64,000 bases of DNA from Geodermatophilus pulveris. Lineage in GTDB: Bacteria > Actinomycetota > Actinomycetes > Mycobacteriales > Geodermatophilaceae. Positions 35,507 through 45,695 of the stretch are shown one piece after another. A model generated the notes under the pieces. That model was not told the DNA's origin, made no database searches, and saw only the letters and a program-made list of their open reading frames with translations. The translations under genes were made by a program, and so were the position numbers. Position 1 is the stretch's first letter. Each line of letters begins with the position of its first letter. The stretch is from contig NZ_FZOO01000006.1 in the NCBI RefSeq assembly GCF_900188375.1, forward strand, positions 124,001 to 188,000, read 5' to 3'.

Positions 35507-37201
35507 ATGCGGAGGCGCCGCGCGACGACCGCCGGTGGGAGCGCACACCGCCCCCGCCGCGCCGCGCTCGCCGGCCTCGCGGCCCTGCTCACCGCTGCCC
35601 TCGCCGTGTCCGGACCAGGGGAGGTCTGGGCCGCGTTCACCGGGACCACGGCCAGCACGGGGAACCAGCTGGCGACGGAGACCGTCTTCCCCGACTACCG
35701 CACCGCCGTCCAGAACAGCGGTCCGGTCGTGTACCACCCCTTCGACGACGCCTACGGCAGTTCCACCGCTGGTGCCCTCGCCGGCACCGCCGGCACGTAC
35801 AACGGCGCCGCGACCGCCTCCAGCGCCAGCACCACGGCGATCGCGACCAGCGCGGGCGGGCCGCGGAAGGCCGTGCGGTTCCCCGCCGGCACCCACGCCG
35901 CGGCCGACGCCACCACCTCCCTCGACGGCGGAGCGGTGAACACGCTCAAGCTGACCCTGGAGGCGTGGGTGCGCACGGGACGCGGTGGAGCCGTGGTGAG
36001 CCTGCTCCCCGAGGGCTCCACCTCCGCCAGCGGCCGGCCTCAGCTGTACGTCAACGCCGCCGGCCAGGTCTGCGTCGGGCTGACCCTGGAGTCCCAGACC
36101 CTGCAGGAGGTGTGCGGCTACGACGCCTCGGACGCCAAGGCCTGGACCTCCGCCGACCAGGCCTCCCCCGCGTGGCACCACGTCGCCGCGGTGATCGACC
36201 CCACCGCACCGGCCGGCACCGTGCCGTGCGACTCCACCGGCACCCAGGTCGTCGTCTACGTCGACGGCGCGGTCGTCTACGACCGGGGGCTCTGCGCCAC
36301 CTGGCCGCGGACCCTGGCCGGGCGCTGGCGGGTGGGCAGCGCACCGATCACCACCGACGTCATCGCGGCGACCGGGGAGATGGAGGGCCCGGCACCGGAC
36401 ACCTGGACCGGTGACGTCGACGAGGTCGCCGTCTACACCGGGGCGCTGAGCGCGGCCGAGATCGAGAAGCACCACGACGTCGGCAGGGGCACGGTCGCCG
36501 GCGACTACGCGGCGACGGTCAGGGCCGTCCCCTCCCTGCACCTGTACTGGCAGCTGGACGGCGTCCCCGGCCCCGGGTCCGGGCGGACCGTCGCCGACGC
36601 GTCCACCCACGCCCGTCACGGGACGCACCACGGCTATCCCGTCCTGCCGGCGGACGGGGCCCCCACCGGGACGTCGACCCCCGGGACCGCCGTCGGGCTC
36701 AGCGGCGTCAACGACGTCTCCACCGGCGCGGGTCGCACCACGCCGGCCGCGTTCTCCACGGAGGTGTGGTTCAGGTCCACCGGCGGCACGGGTCCGCTGG
36801 CGAGCTTCGGCTCCAGCCAGACGGGCACCTCGACGGTGCCGGACGTGGCGCTCTACCTGACCGCCGGTGGGAACCTGGCCTTCAGCATCCGCCCTCTCCA
36901 GCGGACCGTCGTCTCCACGCGGGACCACCGCGACGGCGTCTGGCACCTGGCGACCAGCACGATGAGCGCCGGCGGGCGCATGCGCCTGTACGTGGACGGC
37001 GTGCTGGTGGGGGAGGACGCGTCGTCCACGACGACCGGGACGTCCACGGGCTTCTGGCGCTGGGGCGGCGGTGGTGACTACAGCTCCTTCTCCCCCCAGC
37101 CCGGGGCGCCGTTCTTCACCGGCCGGCTGGACGAGGCGTCGGTGTACGACCGGGAGCTGTCGTCGGAGGACGTCGCGATCCACTGGGGCGCCCGCTTCTG
37201 A
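35507..37201 (+). CDS. Secreted LamG-domain protein with SipW-type leader
   Basis: This 564-residue protein starts at ATG 35507 behind GGGAGG. Its leader ends VWAAFTGTTASTGNQLATET (41-60), like the upstream neighbour. Two concanavalin-like LamG domains follow: one with TLEAWVRTG, QVVVYVDGAVVYDRG and DEVAVYTGALSAAEI, and a second with STEVWFRST, RMRLYVDGVLVGED and GRLDEASVYDRELSSEDVAIHW. LamG domains bind glycans or proteins, so this is a probable surface or matrix protein. There is no transmembrane anchor or sorting signal at the C-terminus. The final LamG ends right at the stop. Confidence 0.8.
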   Translation: MRRRRATTAGGSAHRPRRAALAGLAALLTAALAVSGPGEVWAAFTGTTASTGNQLATETVFPDYRTAVQNSGPVVYHPFDDAYGSSTAGALAGTAGTYNGAATASSASTTAIATSAGGPRKAVRFPAGTHAAADATTSLDGGAVNTLKLTLEAWVRTGRGGAVVSLLPEGSTSASGRPQLYVNAAGQVCVGLTLESQTLQEVCGYDASDAKAWTSADQASPAWHHVAAVIDPTAPAGTVPCDSTGTQVVVYVDGAVVYDRGLCATWPRTLAGRWRVGSAPITTDVIAATGEMEGPAPDTWTGDVDEVAVYTGALSAAEIEKHHDVGRGTVAGDYAATVRAVPSLHLYWQLDGVPGPGSGRTVADASTHARHGTHHGYPVLPADGAPTGTSTPGTAVGLSGVNDVSTGAGRTTPAAFSTEVWFRSTGGTGPLASFGSSQTGTSTVPDVALYLTAGGNLAFSIRPLQRTVVSTRDHRDGVWHLATSTMSAGGRMRLYVDGVLVGEDASSTTTGTSTGFWRWGGGGDYSSFSPQPGAPFFTGRLDEASVYDRELSSEDVAIHWGARF

Positions 37202-37376
37202 GCGATCCGCTCGGTGTCGGGAGCCTCCACGCCGTCACCCCCTCGATGTGCGGGGGATGGGGACGACACGTCGGTGCGCCGGTACGGGCACGGTGGCCGG
37301 CCCGCCGGCCCCTGTGCTCGGCCGTTGACGTGGCTCCCTCGGAGGGGCCTGCCACGGTGGGGTCGGTGGGCTCCGC

Positions 37377-38129
37377 TCAGGCGGGGCCGCGGGACAGCGC
37401 ACCGCCGTCGAGCACCAGCGTCTGGCCGGTGACCCACCCGGCGCCGTCGCCGAGCAGGTAGGCCGCGGCCTCGCCGACGTCTTCGGGCTCGCCGAGCCGG
37501 CCCACCGGGTACTGCGCCGCGGCCTCGGCCTCCCGGCCCTCGTACAGGGCCCCGGCGAACCGGGTCCGGACCACCGCGGGGGCGACCGCGTTGACCCGCA
37601 CCCGCGGGGCCAGCTCCACGGCCAGCTGGGTCACCAGGTTGACCAGCGCCGCCTTGCTCACCCCGTAGCCGCCGATCATCGGCGAGGCCTTGAGCGCGGC
37701 CACGGAGGCGACGACCAGCACCGAGCCGCCGTGCTCGGCCATCCACGCGCGCCACGCCTCCTGCACCAGGCCCAGCGTGCCCACGACGTTCGTGTCCAGG
37801 ATCTTGCGGAAGCCGTCGAGCGGGAGGTCGACCAGCGGGCCGTGGACGGGGTTGATGCCGACGTTGCCGACCAGCACGTCGAGGCTGCCGAAGGCCTCCA
37901 CGGCGGTGCGCACCGCCTCCGCGCGGTGCCCGGCGTCCCCCGCGTTGCTGGGGACCCCGACGGCCACCCCCGGGCCGCCGAGCGCGGTCACCGTCTCGGC
38001 CAGCGCGTCCGGCTTGCGGCCCGTGACGACGACGCGGGCGCCGCGCGCCACCAGGCTGCGCGCGATGGCCAGGCCGATGCCCCGGCTCGCGCCCGTGACC
38101 AGCGCCGTCCGCCCCTCGAAGGTGCCCAC
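37377..38129 (-). CDS. Short-chain dehydrogenase/reductase
   Basis: This 250-residue Rossmann oxidoreductase has TGASRGIG (NAD(P) loop), GRKPDA (the Arg suggests NADPH), the catalytic Ser in VVASVAALKA and YGVSK (Tyr-x-x-x-Lys). The usual NNAG motif reads GNVGIN, a modest change. The start is GTG at 38127-38129 because GGGAGG lies six bases upstream (38136-38141 on the plus strand); a GTG at 38168 would add 13 residues. The substrate is not evident. It is convergent with the LamG gene and divergent from the panC operon. Confidence 0.85.
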   Translation of the reverse strand: MGTFEGRTALVTGASRGIGLAIARSLVARGARVVVTGRKPDALAETVTALGGPGVAVGVPSNAGDAGHRAEAVRTAVEAFGSLDVLVGNVGINPVHGPLVDLPLDGFRKILDTNVVGTLGLVQEAWRAWMAEHGGSVLVVASVAALKASPMIGGYGVSKAALVNLVTQLAVELAPRVRVNAVAPAVVRTRFAGALYEGREAEAAAQYPVGRLGEPEDVGEAAAYLLGDGAGWVTGQTLVLDGGALSRGPA

Positions 38130-38192
38130 CGGTGTCCTCCCGCCGTCCGTGCCGCTGCCGCCGGACACCGTAGGTCCCGGGAGGGGTGAGCC

Positions 38193-38206
38193 ACCCCACA
38201 GGGGGG
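38193..38206. repeat. 14-base motif shared with position 34639
   Basis: ACCCCACAGGGGGG here is identical to 34639-34652. It lies 64 bases upstream of the SDR start used here (25 from the alternative start), within the SDR/panC-operon divergent region. Confidence 0.35.
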
Positions 38207-38295
38207 AGGCGTTGCACGCGGCACGAACCGGTCACACACTCGCCTTCGGCGCGTCATCCGCGTGACACCTCCGGTCGCAGCGGGGCCCGCGCCGG

Positions 38296-38340
38296 CACCA
38301 CCGCACGACGCACCACCGCACCACGCACCACCGCACGACC
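38296..38340. repeat. Three tandem 15-base repeats upstream of the panC operon
   Basis: CACCACCGCACGACG (38296-38310), CACCACCGCACCACG (38311-38325) and CACCACCGCACGACC (38326-38340) run head to tail, differing at one or two positions. They lie 82-126 bases before the DUF2520 gene start. The repeats are outside any supported coding region. Confidence 0.8.
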
Positions 38341-38421
38341 GCGACACCCGACGGGCTCCAACGGCGGAGCCCGCGACCACGAGTCCGGTACCCGCGAGGG
38401 ACTGGAACGAGAGGTGCACCG

Positions 38422-39366
38422 ATGCCTGCTGCCCGCAGGACGTCCCGCGCGGCCGGGCTGCCCCCCGCCGCGGCCGCCCCCGCCCGCCTGCGCGTCGGCA
38501 TCGTCGGCGCCGGGCGCGTCGGCGCCGTCCTCGGCGCCGCCCTCACCGCCGCCGGCCACGACGTGGTCGCCGCCGCCGGCCTGTCCACCGCATCCGCCGA
38601 GCGCGCCGCCCGGCTGCTGCCCGGCGTCCCGCTGCTGCCCACCGACGAGGTCGTGGCCGCCGCGGACCTGGTGGTCCTCGCCGTCCCCGACGACAGCCTG
38701 GCCGGCCTCGTCTCCGGCCTGGCGGAGACCGGCGTCTGGCGCGCCGGCCAGCTGGCCTTCCACACCTCCGGGGCGCACGGCCTGGCCGTCCTCGCCCCGG
38801 CCGCGCGGGCCGGCGTCCTGCCGCTGGCCCTGCACCCGGCCATGACCCTGACCGGCACGCCCGAGGACGCCGACCGGCTCGCCGGGGCGCCCTTCGGGGT
38901 CACCAGCGCACCGGAGCACCGGCCGGTGGCCGAGACCCTGGTCCTGGAGATGGGCGGCGAGCCGTTCTTCGTCGCCGAGGCCGACCGCGGGCTCTACCAC
39001 GCCGCGCTGGTGACCGGCGCCAACCACCTGGTCACGCTGGTCGCCGAGGCCGCGGACCTGCTGCGCACCGCGGGCGTCGCCGACCCCGGCCGGGTGCTGG
39101 CCCCGCTGCTCACCGCGGCCCTGGACAACGGGCTGCGCCGCGGCGACCGGGCGCTCACCGGCCCGGTCAGCCGTGGCGACGTCGGCACCGTGCGCCGCCA
39201 CCTGGACACCCTCGCCGACCGGGCCCCGGACGCGGTCGCCGCCTACGTGGCGCTGGCCCACCGCACCACCGAGCGCGCGCTGGCCGCCGGCCGGCTCAGG
39301 CGGCACGAGGGCGCCCCGCTGCTGGACCTCCTGCACGAGGCCGCCGACACCGCGGGCTCCCGGTGA
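38422..39366 (+). CDS. Rossmann-fold/DUF2520 protein of the pantothenate operon
   Basis: This 314-residue protein starts at ATG 38422 with GAGAGG upstream. It has an N-terminal NAD(P)-binding motif [27 protein letters not shown] and FHTSGAHG, with a C-terminal helical DUF2520 domain ([20 protein letters not shown]). Homologues lie directly upstream of panC in many actinobacteria (Rv3603c type). No panE is visible in the window, so a ketopantoate-reductase-like role is a reasonable but unproven idea. It overlaps panC by 4 bases. The first ~22 residues are a low-complexity extension. Confidence 0.82.
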   Translation: MPAARRTSRAAGLPPAAAAPARLRVGIVGAGRVGAVLGAALTAAGHDVVAAAGLSTASAERAARLLPGVPLLPTDEVVAAADLVVLAVPDDSLAGLVSGLAETGVWRAGQLAFHTSGAHGLAVLAPAARAGVLPLALHPAMTLTGTPEDADRLAGAPFGVTSAPEHRPVAETLVLEMGGEPFFVAEADRGLYHAALVTGANHLVTLVAEAADLLRTAGVADPGRVLAPLLTAALDNGLRRGDRALTGPVSRGDVGTVRRHLDTLADRAPDAVAAYVALAHRTTERALAAGRLRRHEGAPLLDLLHEAADTAGSR

Positions 39367-40211
39367 GCACCGTGCCGGTCGTCGCCGAGACCGTCGCCGA
39401 GTTGCGCGAGCTGGTCGCGGAGCTGCCCGGCCCGGTGGCGCTGGTGCCCACCATGGGCGCCCTGCACGCGGGGCACCGGGCGCTGGTCCGGGCCGCGCGG
39501 GAGCGGGCCGGTGGCGTCGTCGTGTCGGTGTTCGTCAACCCGACGCAGTTCGGTCCCGGTGAGGACTTCGACCGCTACCCCCGCACCTGGGACGCCGACC
39601 TGGCCGCGCTCGCCGACGAGGGCGCCGACGTGGTCTTCCACCCGCCGGCCGACGAGGTCTACCCGCCCGGCGCGGTCGGCGTGACCGTGCACCCCGGCCC
39701 GCTCGGCGACCTGCTGGAGGGCGCCGTCCGACCCGGGCACTTCACCGGCGTGCTCACCGTCGTCGCCAAGCTGCTCGGCCTGGTCCGCCCCGACGTCGCG
39801 CTGTTCGGGGAGAAGGACTACCAGCAGCTCACGCTCATCCGGGCCATGGCCCGCGAGCTGGCCCTCGGCGTGGAGGTCGCCGGCGTGCCGACGGTCCGCG
39901 AGGACGACGGCATGGCGCTGTCCTCCCGCAACCGCTACCTCGACCCCGCCCAGCGGGCCACCGCGGCCACGCTGTCCCGCGCGCTGCGCGCCGGCGCGGA
40001 CGCCGGGCCGCGCGGTGGCGGCGCCGTCCTCGCCGCGGCCCGCGAGGTGCTGGGCACCGCCCCGGACCTGGTCCTCGACTACCTCGAGCTGACCGGCCCG
40101 GACCTCGGCCCCGCGCCGGCCACCGGCCCGGCCCGCCTGCTGCTCGCCGCCCGCGCCGGCGGCACCCGACTCATCGACAACACCGCCGTGACGCTGGAGG
40201 ACCCGCGATGA
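39363..40211 (+). CDS. panC: Pantothenate synthetase
   Basis: This 282-residue protein starts at GTG 39363 overlapping the DUF2520 gene. It condenses pantoate and beta-alanine with ATP. The HIGH-like [44 protein letters not shown] and [12 protein letters not shown] (the KMSKS-equivalent region) are all intact. It overlaps panD by 4 bases, so the beta-alanine supply and its use are co-translated. Confidence 0.95.
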   Translation: MSTVPVVAETVAELRELVAELPGPVALVPTMGALHAGHRALVRAARERAGGVVVSVFVNPTQFGPGEDFDRYPRTWDADLAALADEGADVVFHPPADEVYPPGAVGVTVHPGPLGDLLEGAVRPGHFTGVLTVVAKLLGLVRPDVALFGEKDYQQLTLIRAMARELALGVEVAGVPTVREDDGMALSSRNRYLDPAQRATAATLSRALRAGADAGPRGGGAVLAAAREVLGTAPDLVLDYLELTGPDLGPAPATGPARLLLAARAGGTRLIDNTAVTLEDPR

Positions 40212-40633
40212 TGCGCACGATGCTCAAGTCCAAGATCCACCGGGCGACGGTCACCCAGGCCGACCTGCACTACGTCGGCTCGGTGACCATCGACGAGGAC
40301 CTCCTGGACGCCGCGGACCTGATCCCCGGCGAGCAGGTCGCGATCGTCGACGTCACCAACGGTGCCCGGCTGGAGACCTACGTGATCCCCGGCGAGCGCG
40401 GCAGCGGCGTCATCGGCATCAACGGCGCCGCCGCCCACCTGGTGCACCCCGGCGACCTGGTCATCCTGATCAGCTACGGCCTGATGGACGAGACCGAGGC
40501 CAAGGCGTACATCCCCAAGGTCGTGCACGTCGACGGCGCCAACCGGGTGGTCGAGCTCGGCGGCGACCCCTCCGCGCCGGTCCCCGGGGCCCCGGGGCAG
40601 CGGCGCAGCGACCGCGGCGTCCCGGTCCGGTGA
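40208..40633 (+). CDS. panD: Aspartate 1-decarboxylase
   Basis: This 141-residue pyruvoyl enzyme makes beta-alanine from aspartate. It starts at ATG 40208 ([20 protein letters not shown]). The self-cleavage site Gly-Ser is in [13 protein letters not shown], so Ser25 becomes the pyruvoyl group. [15 protein letters not shown] and [13 protein letters not shown] complete the family. The C-terminal ~20 residues are a charged extension. It overlaps nadB by 4 bases. Confidence 0.95.
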   Translation: MMRTMLKSKIHRATVTQADLHYVGSVTIDEDLLDAADLIPGEQVAIVDVTNGARLETYVIPGERGSGVIGINGAAAHLVHPGDLVILISYGLMDETEAKAYIPKVVHVDGANRVVELGGDPSAPVPGAPGQRRSDRGVPVR

Positions 40634-42306
40634 CGGCGGTCGCGGCCGGGCCGGTCACCGGGCTCCCGCGGCGCCTGGCCGCGCCGTCGCCCGGCTGGGA
40701 GATCGCCGCCGACGTCTGCGTCGTGGGCTCCGGCGTGGCCGGGCTGTGCGTCGCCCTGCACGCGCGGGCGGCCGGGCTGTCGGTCGCCGTCGTCACCAAG
40801 GTGCGGGTGGACGACGGGTCGACCCGCTGGGCGCAGGGCGGCATCGCCGCCGTCCTCGACCCGGCCGACACCCCCGGGGCGCACGCCCGCGACACCGAGG
40901 TGGCCGGCGTCGGGCTGTGCGAGCCCGACGCCGTCTGGGTGCTCGTGCACGAGGGCCCCGGGCGGCTGCGCCAGCTCATCGACTGGGGCGCCGCCTTCGA
41001 CCGCGACCCCACCGGCACGCTGCTGCTCACCCGGGAGGGCGGGCACTCCGCCGACCGGATCGTGCACGCCGGCGGCGACGCCACCGGATCGGAGGTGCAG
41101 CGCGCCCTCACCGACGCCGTCCGCGCCGACCCCGGCGTCACCCTCGTCGAGCACGCGATGGTGCTCGACCTGCTCACCGACGCCGCCGGCCGCGCCGCCG
41201 GGGTCACCCTGCACGTGCTGGGCGAGGGCACGGCGGACGGCGTGGGGGCGGTGCGCGCCCGCGCGGTGGTGCTCGCCACCGGCGGCATGGGGCAGGTGTA
41301 CGCCGCGACCACCAACCCGCCGGTCTCCACCGGGGACGGCGTCGCGCTGGGCCTGCGCGCCGGCGCGGTCGCCACCGACCTGGAGTTCGTCCAGTTCCAC
41401 CCCACCGCGCTGTACCTGGGCCCGGGCGCGCGCGGCCAGCAGCCGCTGGTCAGCGAGGCGCTGCGCGGCGAGGGGGCGGTGCTGCGCGACCGGGCGGGGG
41501 AGCGGTTCATGGTCGGGGCGCACCCGCTGGCCGAGCTCGCCCCCCGCGACGTGGTGGCCAAGGCGATCACCCGCGTGCAGCTGCGTGACGGCGTCGACCA
41601 CGTGGAGCTCGACGCGCGCGCGGTGCCGGGGCTGGCGGCGCGCTTCCCGACCATCGTGGCCAGCTGCCGGGCGGCCGGCGTCGACCCGGTCACCGACCTG
41701 GTGCCGGTCACCCCGGCCGCGCACTACGCCTCCGGCGGTCTGGTCACCGACCTGGCCGGCCGGACGACGGTGCCCGGGCTGTATGCCTGCGGCGAGGTCG
41801 CCTGCACCGGCGTGCACGGGGCCAACCGGCTGGCGTCGAACTCGCTGCTCGAGGGGCTGGTGTTCGCCGCCCGCATCGGCGCCGAGCTGGCCGCGCAGCT
41901 GCCGCCGTCCGCCCCCGTGGTGGCCGCGGAGGCCGCACCGTCCGGGCTGCTCGACCCCGCCGGCCGCCGGGAGGTCACCGAGACCATGTCCGCCCGGGTG
42001 GGCGCGCTGCGCAGCGGCACCGGGCTGGCCGAGGCGACCGGCCGGCTGGCCGAGCTGGCCGCGGGGCTCGGCGGGGACGCCGCGCCCGGGGTGGCCGGCT
42101 GGGAGGCCACCGACCTGCTCACCGTCGCCAGCGCCCTGACCACCGCCGCCGCGGCCCGCGAGGAGACCCGGGGCTGCCACTGGCGCGAGGACCACCCCGG
42201 CGCCGAGGAGGCGTGGCGGGTGCACCTGGACCTGCGGCTGGACGCCGACGGTGCCCTGCAGGTGACCCGCCGCCCGGTGGGGGCGCCCGCCGTGCCGCCG
42301 TGGTGA
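40630..42306 (+). CDS. nadB: L-aspartate oxidase
   Basis: This 558-residue flavoprotein starts at GTG 40630. It oxidises aspartate to iminoaspartate for NAD synthesis. It has the FAD motif [17 protein letters not shown], a [11 protein letters not shown] segment, [16 protein letters not shown] and [27 protein letters not shown], then [20 protein letters not shown], is the succinate dehydrogenase/NadB active-site region. The C-terminal helical domain is present. The usual partner nadA is not next to it. It overlaps nadC by 4 bases. PanD and NadB both draw on aspartate. Confidence 0.93.
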   Translation: MTAVAAGPVTGLPRRLAAPSPGWEIAADVCVVGSGVAGLCVALHARAAGLSVAVVTKVRVDDGSTRWAQGGIAAVLDPADTPGAHARDTEVAGVGLCEPDAVWVLVHEGPGRLRQLIDWGAAFDRDPTGTLLLTREGGHSADRIVHAGGDATGSEVQRALTDAVRADPGVTLVEHAMVLDLLTDAAGRAAGVTLHVLGEGTADGVGAVRARAVVLATGGMGQVYAATTNPPVSTGDGVALGLRAGAVATDLEFVQFHPTALYLGPGARGQQPLVSEALRGEGAVLRDRAGERFMVGAHPLAELAPRDVVAKAITRVQLRDGVDHVELDARAVPGLAARFPTIVASCRAAGVDPVTDLVPVTPAAHYASGGLVTDLAGRTTVPGLYACGEVACTGVHGANRLASNSLLEGLVFAARIGAELAAQLPPSAPVVAAEAAPSGLLDPAGRREVTETMSARVGALRSGTGLAEATGRLAELAAGLGGDAAPGVAGWEATDLLTVASALTTAAAAREETRGCHWREDHPGAEEAWRVHLDLRLDADGALQVTRRPVGAPAVPPW

Positions 42307-43208
42307 GCGACCCGCGCTCGCTGGAGGGCACCGGGCTGGACGAGGCGTGGGTGACCGAGCTGGTCGAGCGGACCCTGGCCGAGGACCTCACCGGCGGAAC
42401 CCCGCTGCCCGGCGCCCCCGACCTCGCCGTCGCCCACGACGTCACCAGCGCGGCCACCGTCCCGCCCGGGCAGCTCGGCACCGCCGACCTCGTCGCCCGT
42501 GCCGACGGCGTGCTCGCCGGCCTGCCGGTGGCCGCGCGGGTCCTGACCCGGCTGGCGCCCGGCGCCGCCCTGACCGCGGGCGCCGCAGACGGCGACCGGG
42601 TGGCCCGCGGTGACGTGCTGCTCACCGTGCGCGGGCCGGTGCGGGCGCTGCTGGCCGCCGAGCGCAGCGCGCTGAACATCGCCGGCCGGGCCAGCGGCAT
42701 CGCCACGCTCACCCGCCGGTGGGTCGACGCGGTCGCGGGCACCGGCGCGGTCGTCCTCGACACCCGCAAGACCACCCCGGGCCTGCGCCCGCTGGAGAAG
42801 TACGCCGTGCGCTGCGGGGGCGGGTCCAACAAGCGCATGGGCCTCTACGACGTCGCCATGGTCAAGGACAACCACGTGGCCGCCGCCGGCTCGGTCGCCG
42901 CCGCGGTCGCCGCGGTGCGCGAGCGGGCGCCGCGGGTGACGGTGCAGGTGGAGGTGGACCTGCCGGCGCAGGCGGTCGAGGCGGTCGAGGCCGGCGCGGA
43001 CTTCCTGCTCTGCGACAACATGCCCCCCGACGTGCTGCGCGAGGTGGTCGCCCTGGTCGCCGGCCGCGCCGAGCTGGAGGCCACCGGCGGGCTGACCCTC
43101 GACGTGGCCCGCGCGGTGGCCGAGACCGGCGTGGACTACCTGTCGGTCGGGGGGCTCACGCACTCCGCGCCGATCCTCGACCTCGCGCTCGACCTGCGGG
43201 CGGGCTGA
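42303..43208 (+). CDS. nadC: Nicotinate-nucleotide diphosphorylase (quinolinate phosphoribosyltransferase)
   Basis: This 301-residue protein starts at GTG 42303 in a GTGA overlap. It turns quinolinate and PRPP into nicotinate mononucleotide. Motifs [39 protein letters not shown]-like [15 protein letters not shown] and [10 protein letters not shown] with [20 protein letters not shown] are the standard set. It is followed three bases later by coaX. Confidence 0.95.
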   Translation: MSDPRSLEGTGLDEAWVTELVERTLAEDLTGGTPLPGAPDLAVAHDVTSAATVPPGQLGTADLVARADGVLAGLPVAARVLTRLAPGAALTAGAADGDRVARGDVLLTVRGPVRALLAAERSALNIAGRASGIATLTRRWVDAVAGTGAVVLDTRKTTPGLRPLEKYAVRCGGGSNKRMGLYDVAMVKDNHVAAAGSVAAAVAAVRERAPRVTVQVEVDLPAQAVEAVEAGADFLLCDNMPPDVLREVVALVAGRAELEATGGLTLDVARAVAETGVDYLSVGGLTHSAPILDLALDLRAG

Positions 43209-43211
43209 GCG

Positions 43212-44030
43212 GTGTTGCTCACCGTCGACGTCGGCAACAGCCAGACCGTGCTGGCCACCTTCGACGGCGCGCGGCGGGTGGGCAGCTGGCGGGTGACGAC
43301 GGCGGCCCGCGCCACCTCCGACGAGCTGCGGATGGTCTGGCGTGGGCTGCTGCGCGACACCGAGGTCACCGGGGTGGCGGCCTGCTCCACGGTGCCCGCG
43401 CTGCTGCCGGCCCTGCGCGCGCTGCTGGACTCCCTGGAGGTGCCGGTCGTCCTCGTCGGCCCCGGCGTGCGGACCGGCGTCCCGCTGCACGTGGACAACC
43501 CGCGCGAGGTGGGCGCCGACCGGGTGGTCACCGCGCTGGCCGCGCACGAGCTGTTCGGCCGCGCGCCCGACGGCCGCGGCCGGCCGGTCGTGGTGGTCGA
43601 CTTCGGCACCTCGACCAACGTCGACGCGGTCGGCCCCGACGGGCAGTTCCTCGGCGGCGCGCTGGCACCCGGCGTGGAGGTCAGCCTGGAGGCGCTGGCG
43701 ACCCGGGCGGCGCAGCTGCGCTCGGTGGAGCTGACCGTGCCGCCGCAGGCCATCGGCAAGAACACCGTCGCGGCCCTGCAGTCCGGCCTGGTGCTCGGCT
43801 TCGCCGGGCTGGTCGACGGGCTGGTCGGCCGGATCGCCGCCGAGCTGGTCGGGCAGTTCGGCGCCACCCCGGTGGTCGTGGCCACCGGGGGGCTGGCCCC
43901 GCTGGTGGCCGACAGCTGCCGGTCGATCGGCGCGCGGGAGCCCGACCTCACGGTGCACGGGCTGCGGCTGGCCTTCGAGCGCCAGCAGGCTCACGGTCAC
44001 GCGCCCGCCCGGCGTCCCGGCTCCCCGTAG
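43212..44030 (+). CDS. coaX: Type III pantothenate kinase
   Basis: This 272-residue ASKHA-fold kinase starts at GTG 43212. It phosphorylates pantothenate, the first CoA step. It has [16 protein letters not shown] (phosphate 1), [20 protein letters not shown] (pantothenate site) and [14 protein letters not shown] (phosphate 2), with [17 protein letters not shown] following. It closes the pantothenate/NAD cluster, so panC, panD and coaX lead from aspartate and pantoate toward CoA. The last ~15 residues are a basic tail. lysS starts 11 bases after its stop. Confidence 0.94.
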   Translation: MLLTVDVGNSQTVLATFDGARRVGSWRVTTAARATSDELRMVWRGLLRDTEVTGVAACSTVPALLPALRALLDSLEVPVVLVGPGVRTGVPLHVDNPREVGADRVVTALAAHELFGRAPDGRGRPVVVVDFGTSTNVDAVGPDGQFLGGALAPGVEVSLEALATRAAQLRSVELTVPPQAIGKNTVAALQSGLVLGFAGLVDGLVGRIAAELVGQFGATPVVVATGGLAPLVADSCRSIGAREPDLTVHGLRLAFERQQAHGHAPARRPGSP

Positions 44031-44041
44031 GCTCGCTGCCC

Positions 44042-45547
44042 GTGAGTGAGCAACCCCCCGGTCCGGCCGACGACGAGCTGCCCGAACAGCTGCGGGTGCG
44101 CCGGGCGAAGCTGGACCGGATGCGCGACGCCGGCATCGACCCCTACCCGGTCGCCGTGCCGCGCACGACCACGCTGGCCGCGGTGCGGGAGAGGCACCCC
44201 GACCTGGAGCCGGACACGCTGACGGGGGAGCGGGTCGGCGTCACGGGGCGGGTCATCTTCGTGCGCAACACCGGCAAGCTGTGCTTCGCGACGCTGCGGG
44301 AGGGCGACGCCGAGCTGCAGGTGATGCTCTCCCTGGACCGGGTCGGCGCCGACGCCCTCGGCGCGTGGAAGTCCGACGTCGACCTCGGCGACCACGTCTT
44401 CGTCGAGGGCGAGGTCGGGACGTCGCGCCGCGGGGAGCTGTCGGTCTTCGCCGACTCCTGGCGGATGGCCGCCAAGGCGCTGCGGCCGCTGCCGGTGGCG
44501 CACAAGCCGATGAGCGAGGAACTGCGGGTGCGCCGCCGCTACGTCGACCTCATCGTGCGCGACGAGGCCCGGCGCACCGTGCGCCAGCGCGCGACCGTCA
44601 TGTCCACGCTGCGGTCGTCGATGGCCGCGCGCGGTTTCCTCGAGGTCGAGACACCGATGTTGCAGACGGTCCACGGCGGGGCCGCGGCCCGGCCGTTCCG
44701 CACGCACATGAACGCATTCGACCTCGACCTGTACCTGCGCATCGCGCCGGAGCTGTTCCTGAAGCGCTGCATCGTCGGCGGCCTGGACCGGGTCTTCGAG
44801 ATCAACCGGAACTTCCGCAACGAGGGGGCCGACAGCACGCACTCGCCGGAGTTCGCGATGCTGGAGGCCTATCAGGCCCACGCCGACTACCAGGTGATGG
44901 CCACCCTCACCCGGGAGCTGACGCAGGAGTGCTGCGCCGCGGTGTTCGGCGACCACGTGGCGCGGCACAACGACGGCACCGAGGTCGACCTGTCGGGGGA
45001 GTGGCGGCAGGTGCCGCTGTACGCGGCGGTCTCCGAGGCCGTCGGCGAGGAGGTCACCCCGGAGACGCCCGTGGCGGCCCTGCGGGCACTCGCCGAGCGG
45101 CACGACGTGGGCGTGGACCCGGCCTGGCTGCCGGGCAAGGTGGTCGAGGAGCTGTTCGAGGCGCTGGTGCAGGACACGCTGCAGGAGCCCACCTTCGTCG
45201 TCGACTACCCCCTGGACACCTCGCCGCTGACCCGCGCGCACCGGTCGCAGTCCGGGCTGGCCGAGAAGTGGGACCTCTACGTCGCCGGCGTGGAGCGGGC
45301 CACGGCCTACTCCGAGCTGGTCGACCCGGTGGCGCAGCGCGAGCGCCTGGTCGGGCAGGCCCGCCTGGCCGCCCAGGGCGACCCGGAGGCGATGGCGTTC
45401 GACGAGGACTTCCTCGAGGCGCTGGAGTACGGGATGCCGCCCACCGGTGGCATGGGGATGGGCATGGACCGGTTGATGATGACGCTCACCGGCTCGGGCA
45501 TCCGGGAGACGATCCTCTTCCCGTTGGTGCGGCCGCTCCCCACCTGA
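44042..45547 (+). CDS. lysS: Lysyl-tRNA synthetase, class II
   Basis: This 501-residue class II synthetase starts at GTG 44042, shortly after coaX. It has an N-terminal OB fold ([20 protein letters not shown]), motif 1 ([11 protein letters not shown]), motif 2 ([20 protein letters not shown]) and motif 3 ([17 protein letters not shown]). It charges tRNA-Lys. There is no N-terminal membrane domain, so it is the housekeeping type and not LysX. In mycobacteria the gene also precedes lsr2. Confidence 0.95.
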   Translation: MSEQPPGPADDELPEQLRVRRAKLDRMRDAGIDPYPVAVPRTTTLAAVRERHPDLEPDTLTGERVGVTGRVIFVRNTGKLCFATLREGDAELQVMLSLDRVGADALGAWKSDVDLGDHVFVEGEVGTSRRGELSVFADSWRMAAKALRPLPVAHKPMSEELRVRRRYVDLIVRDEARRTVRQRATVMSTLRSSMAARGFLEVETPMLQTVHGGAAARPFRTHMNAFDLDLYLRIAPELFLKRCIVGGLDRVFEINRNFRNEGADSTHSPEFAMLEAYQAHADYQVMATLTRELTQECCAAVFGDHVARHNDGTEVDLSGEWRQVPLYAAVSEAVGEEVTPETPVAALRALAERHDVGVDPAWLPGKVVEELFEALVQDTLQEPTFVVDYPLDTSPLTRAHRSQSGLAEKWDLYVAGVERATAYSELVDPVAQRERLVGQARLAAQGDPEAMAFDEDFLEALEYGMPPTGGMGMGMDRLMMTLTGSGIRETILFPLVRPLPT

Positions 45548-45608
45548 ACGGGGCGGTCCTCTTTCACCCCATTGTGCGGATGCGTGCCTGTTCTTTCCGG
45601 GAATGGTC

Positions 45609-45614
45609 TATGGT
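45609..45614 (+). promoter_or_regulatory. Candidate -10 element for lsr2 in an AT-richer gap
   Basis: TATGGT fits TANNNT and predicts a transcription start near 45621 and a leader of about 75 bases. The surrounding gap (45548-45640) is clearly richer in A and T than its neighbours, including CTCTTTCACCCCATTGTG. Lsr2 binds AT-rich DNA, so autoregulation is plausible. No clear -35 box is seen. Confidence 0.4.
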
Positions 45615-45695
45615 CGTGTCCGGCAGAAGAGTCGATCCCGATCCGGGCGAAATCGTCCCCGGACCGAGCGAGCAGTGTGGGAGTGGAGCAGGCGA

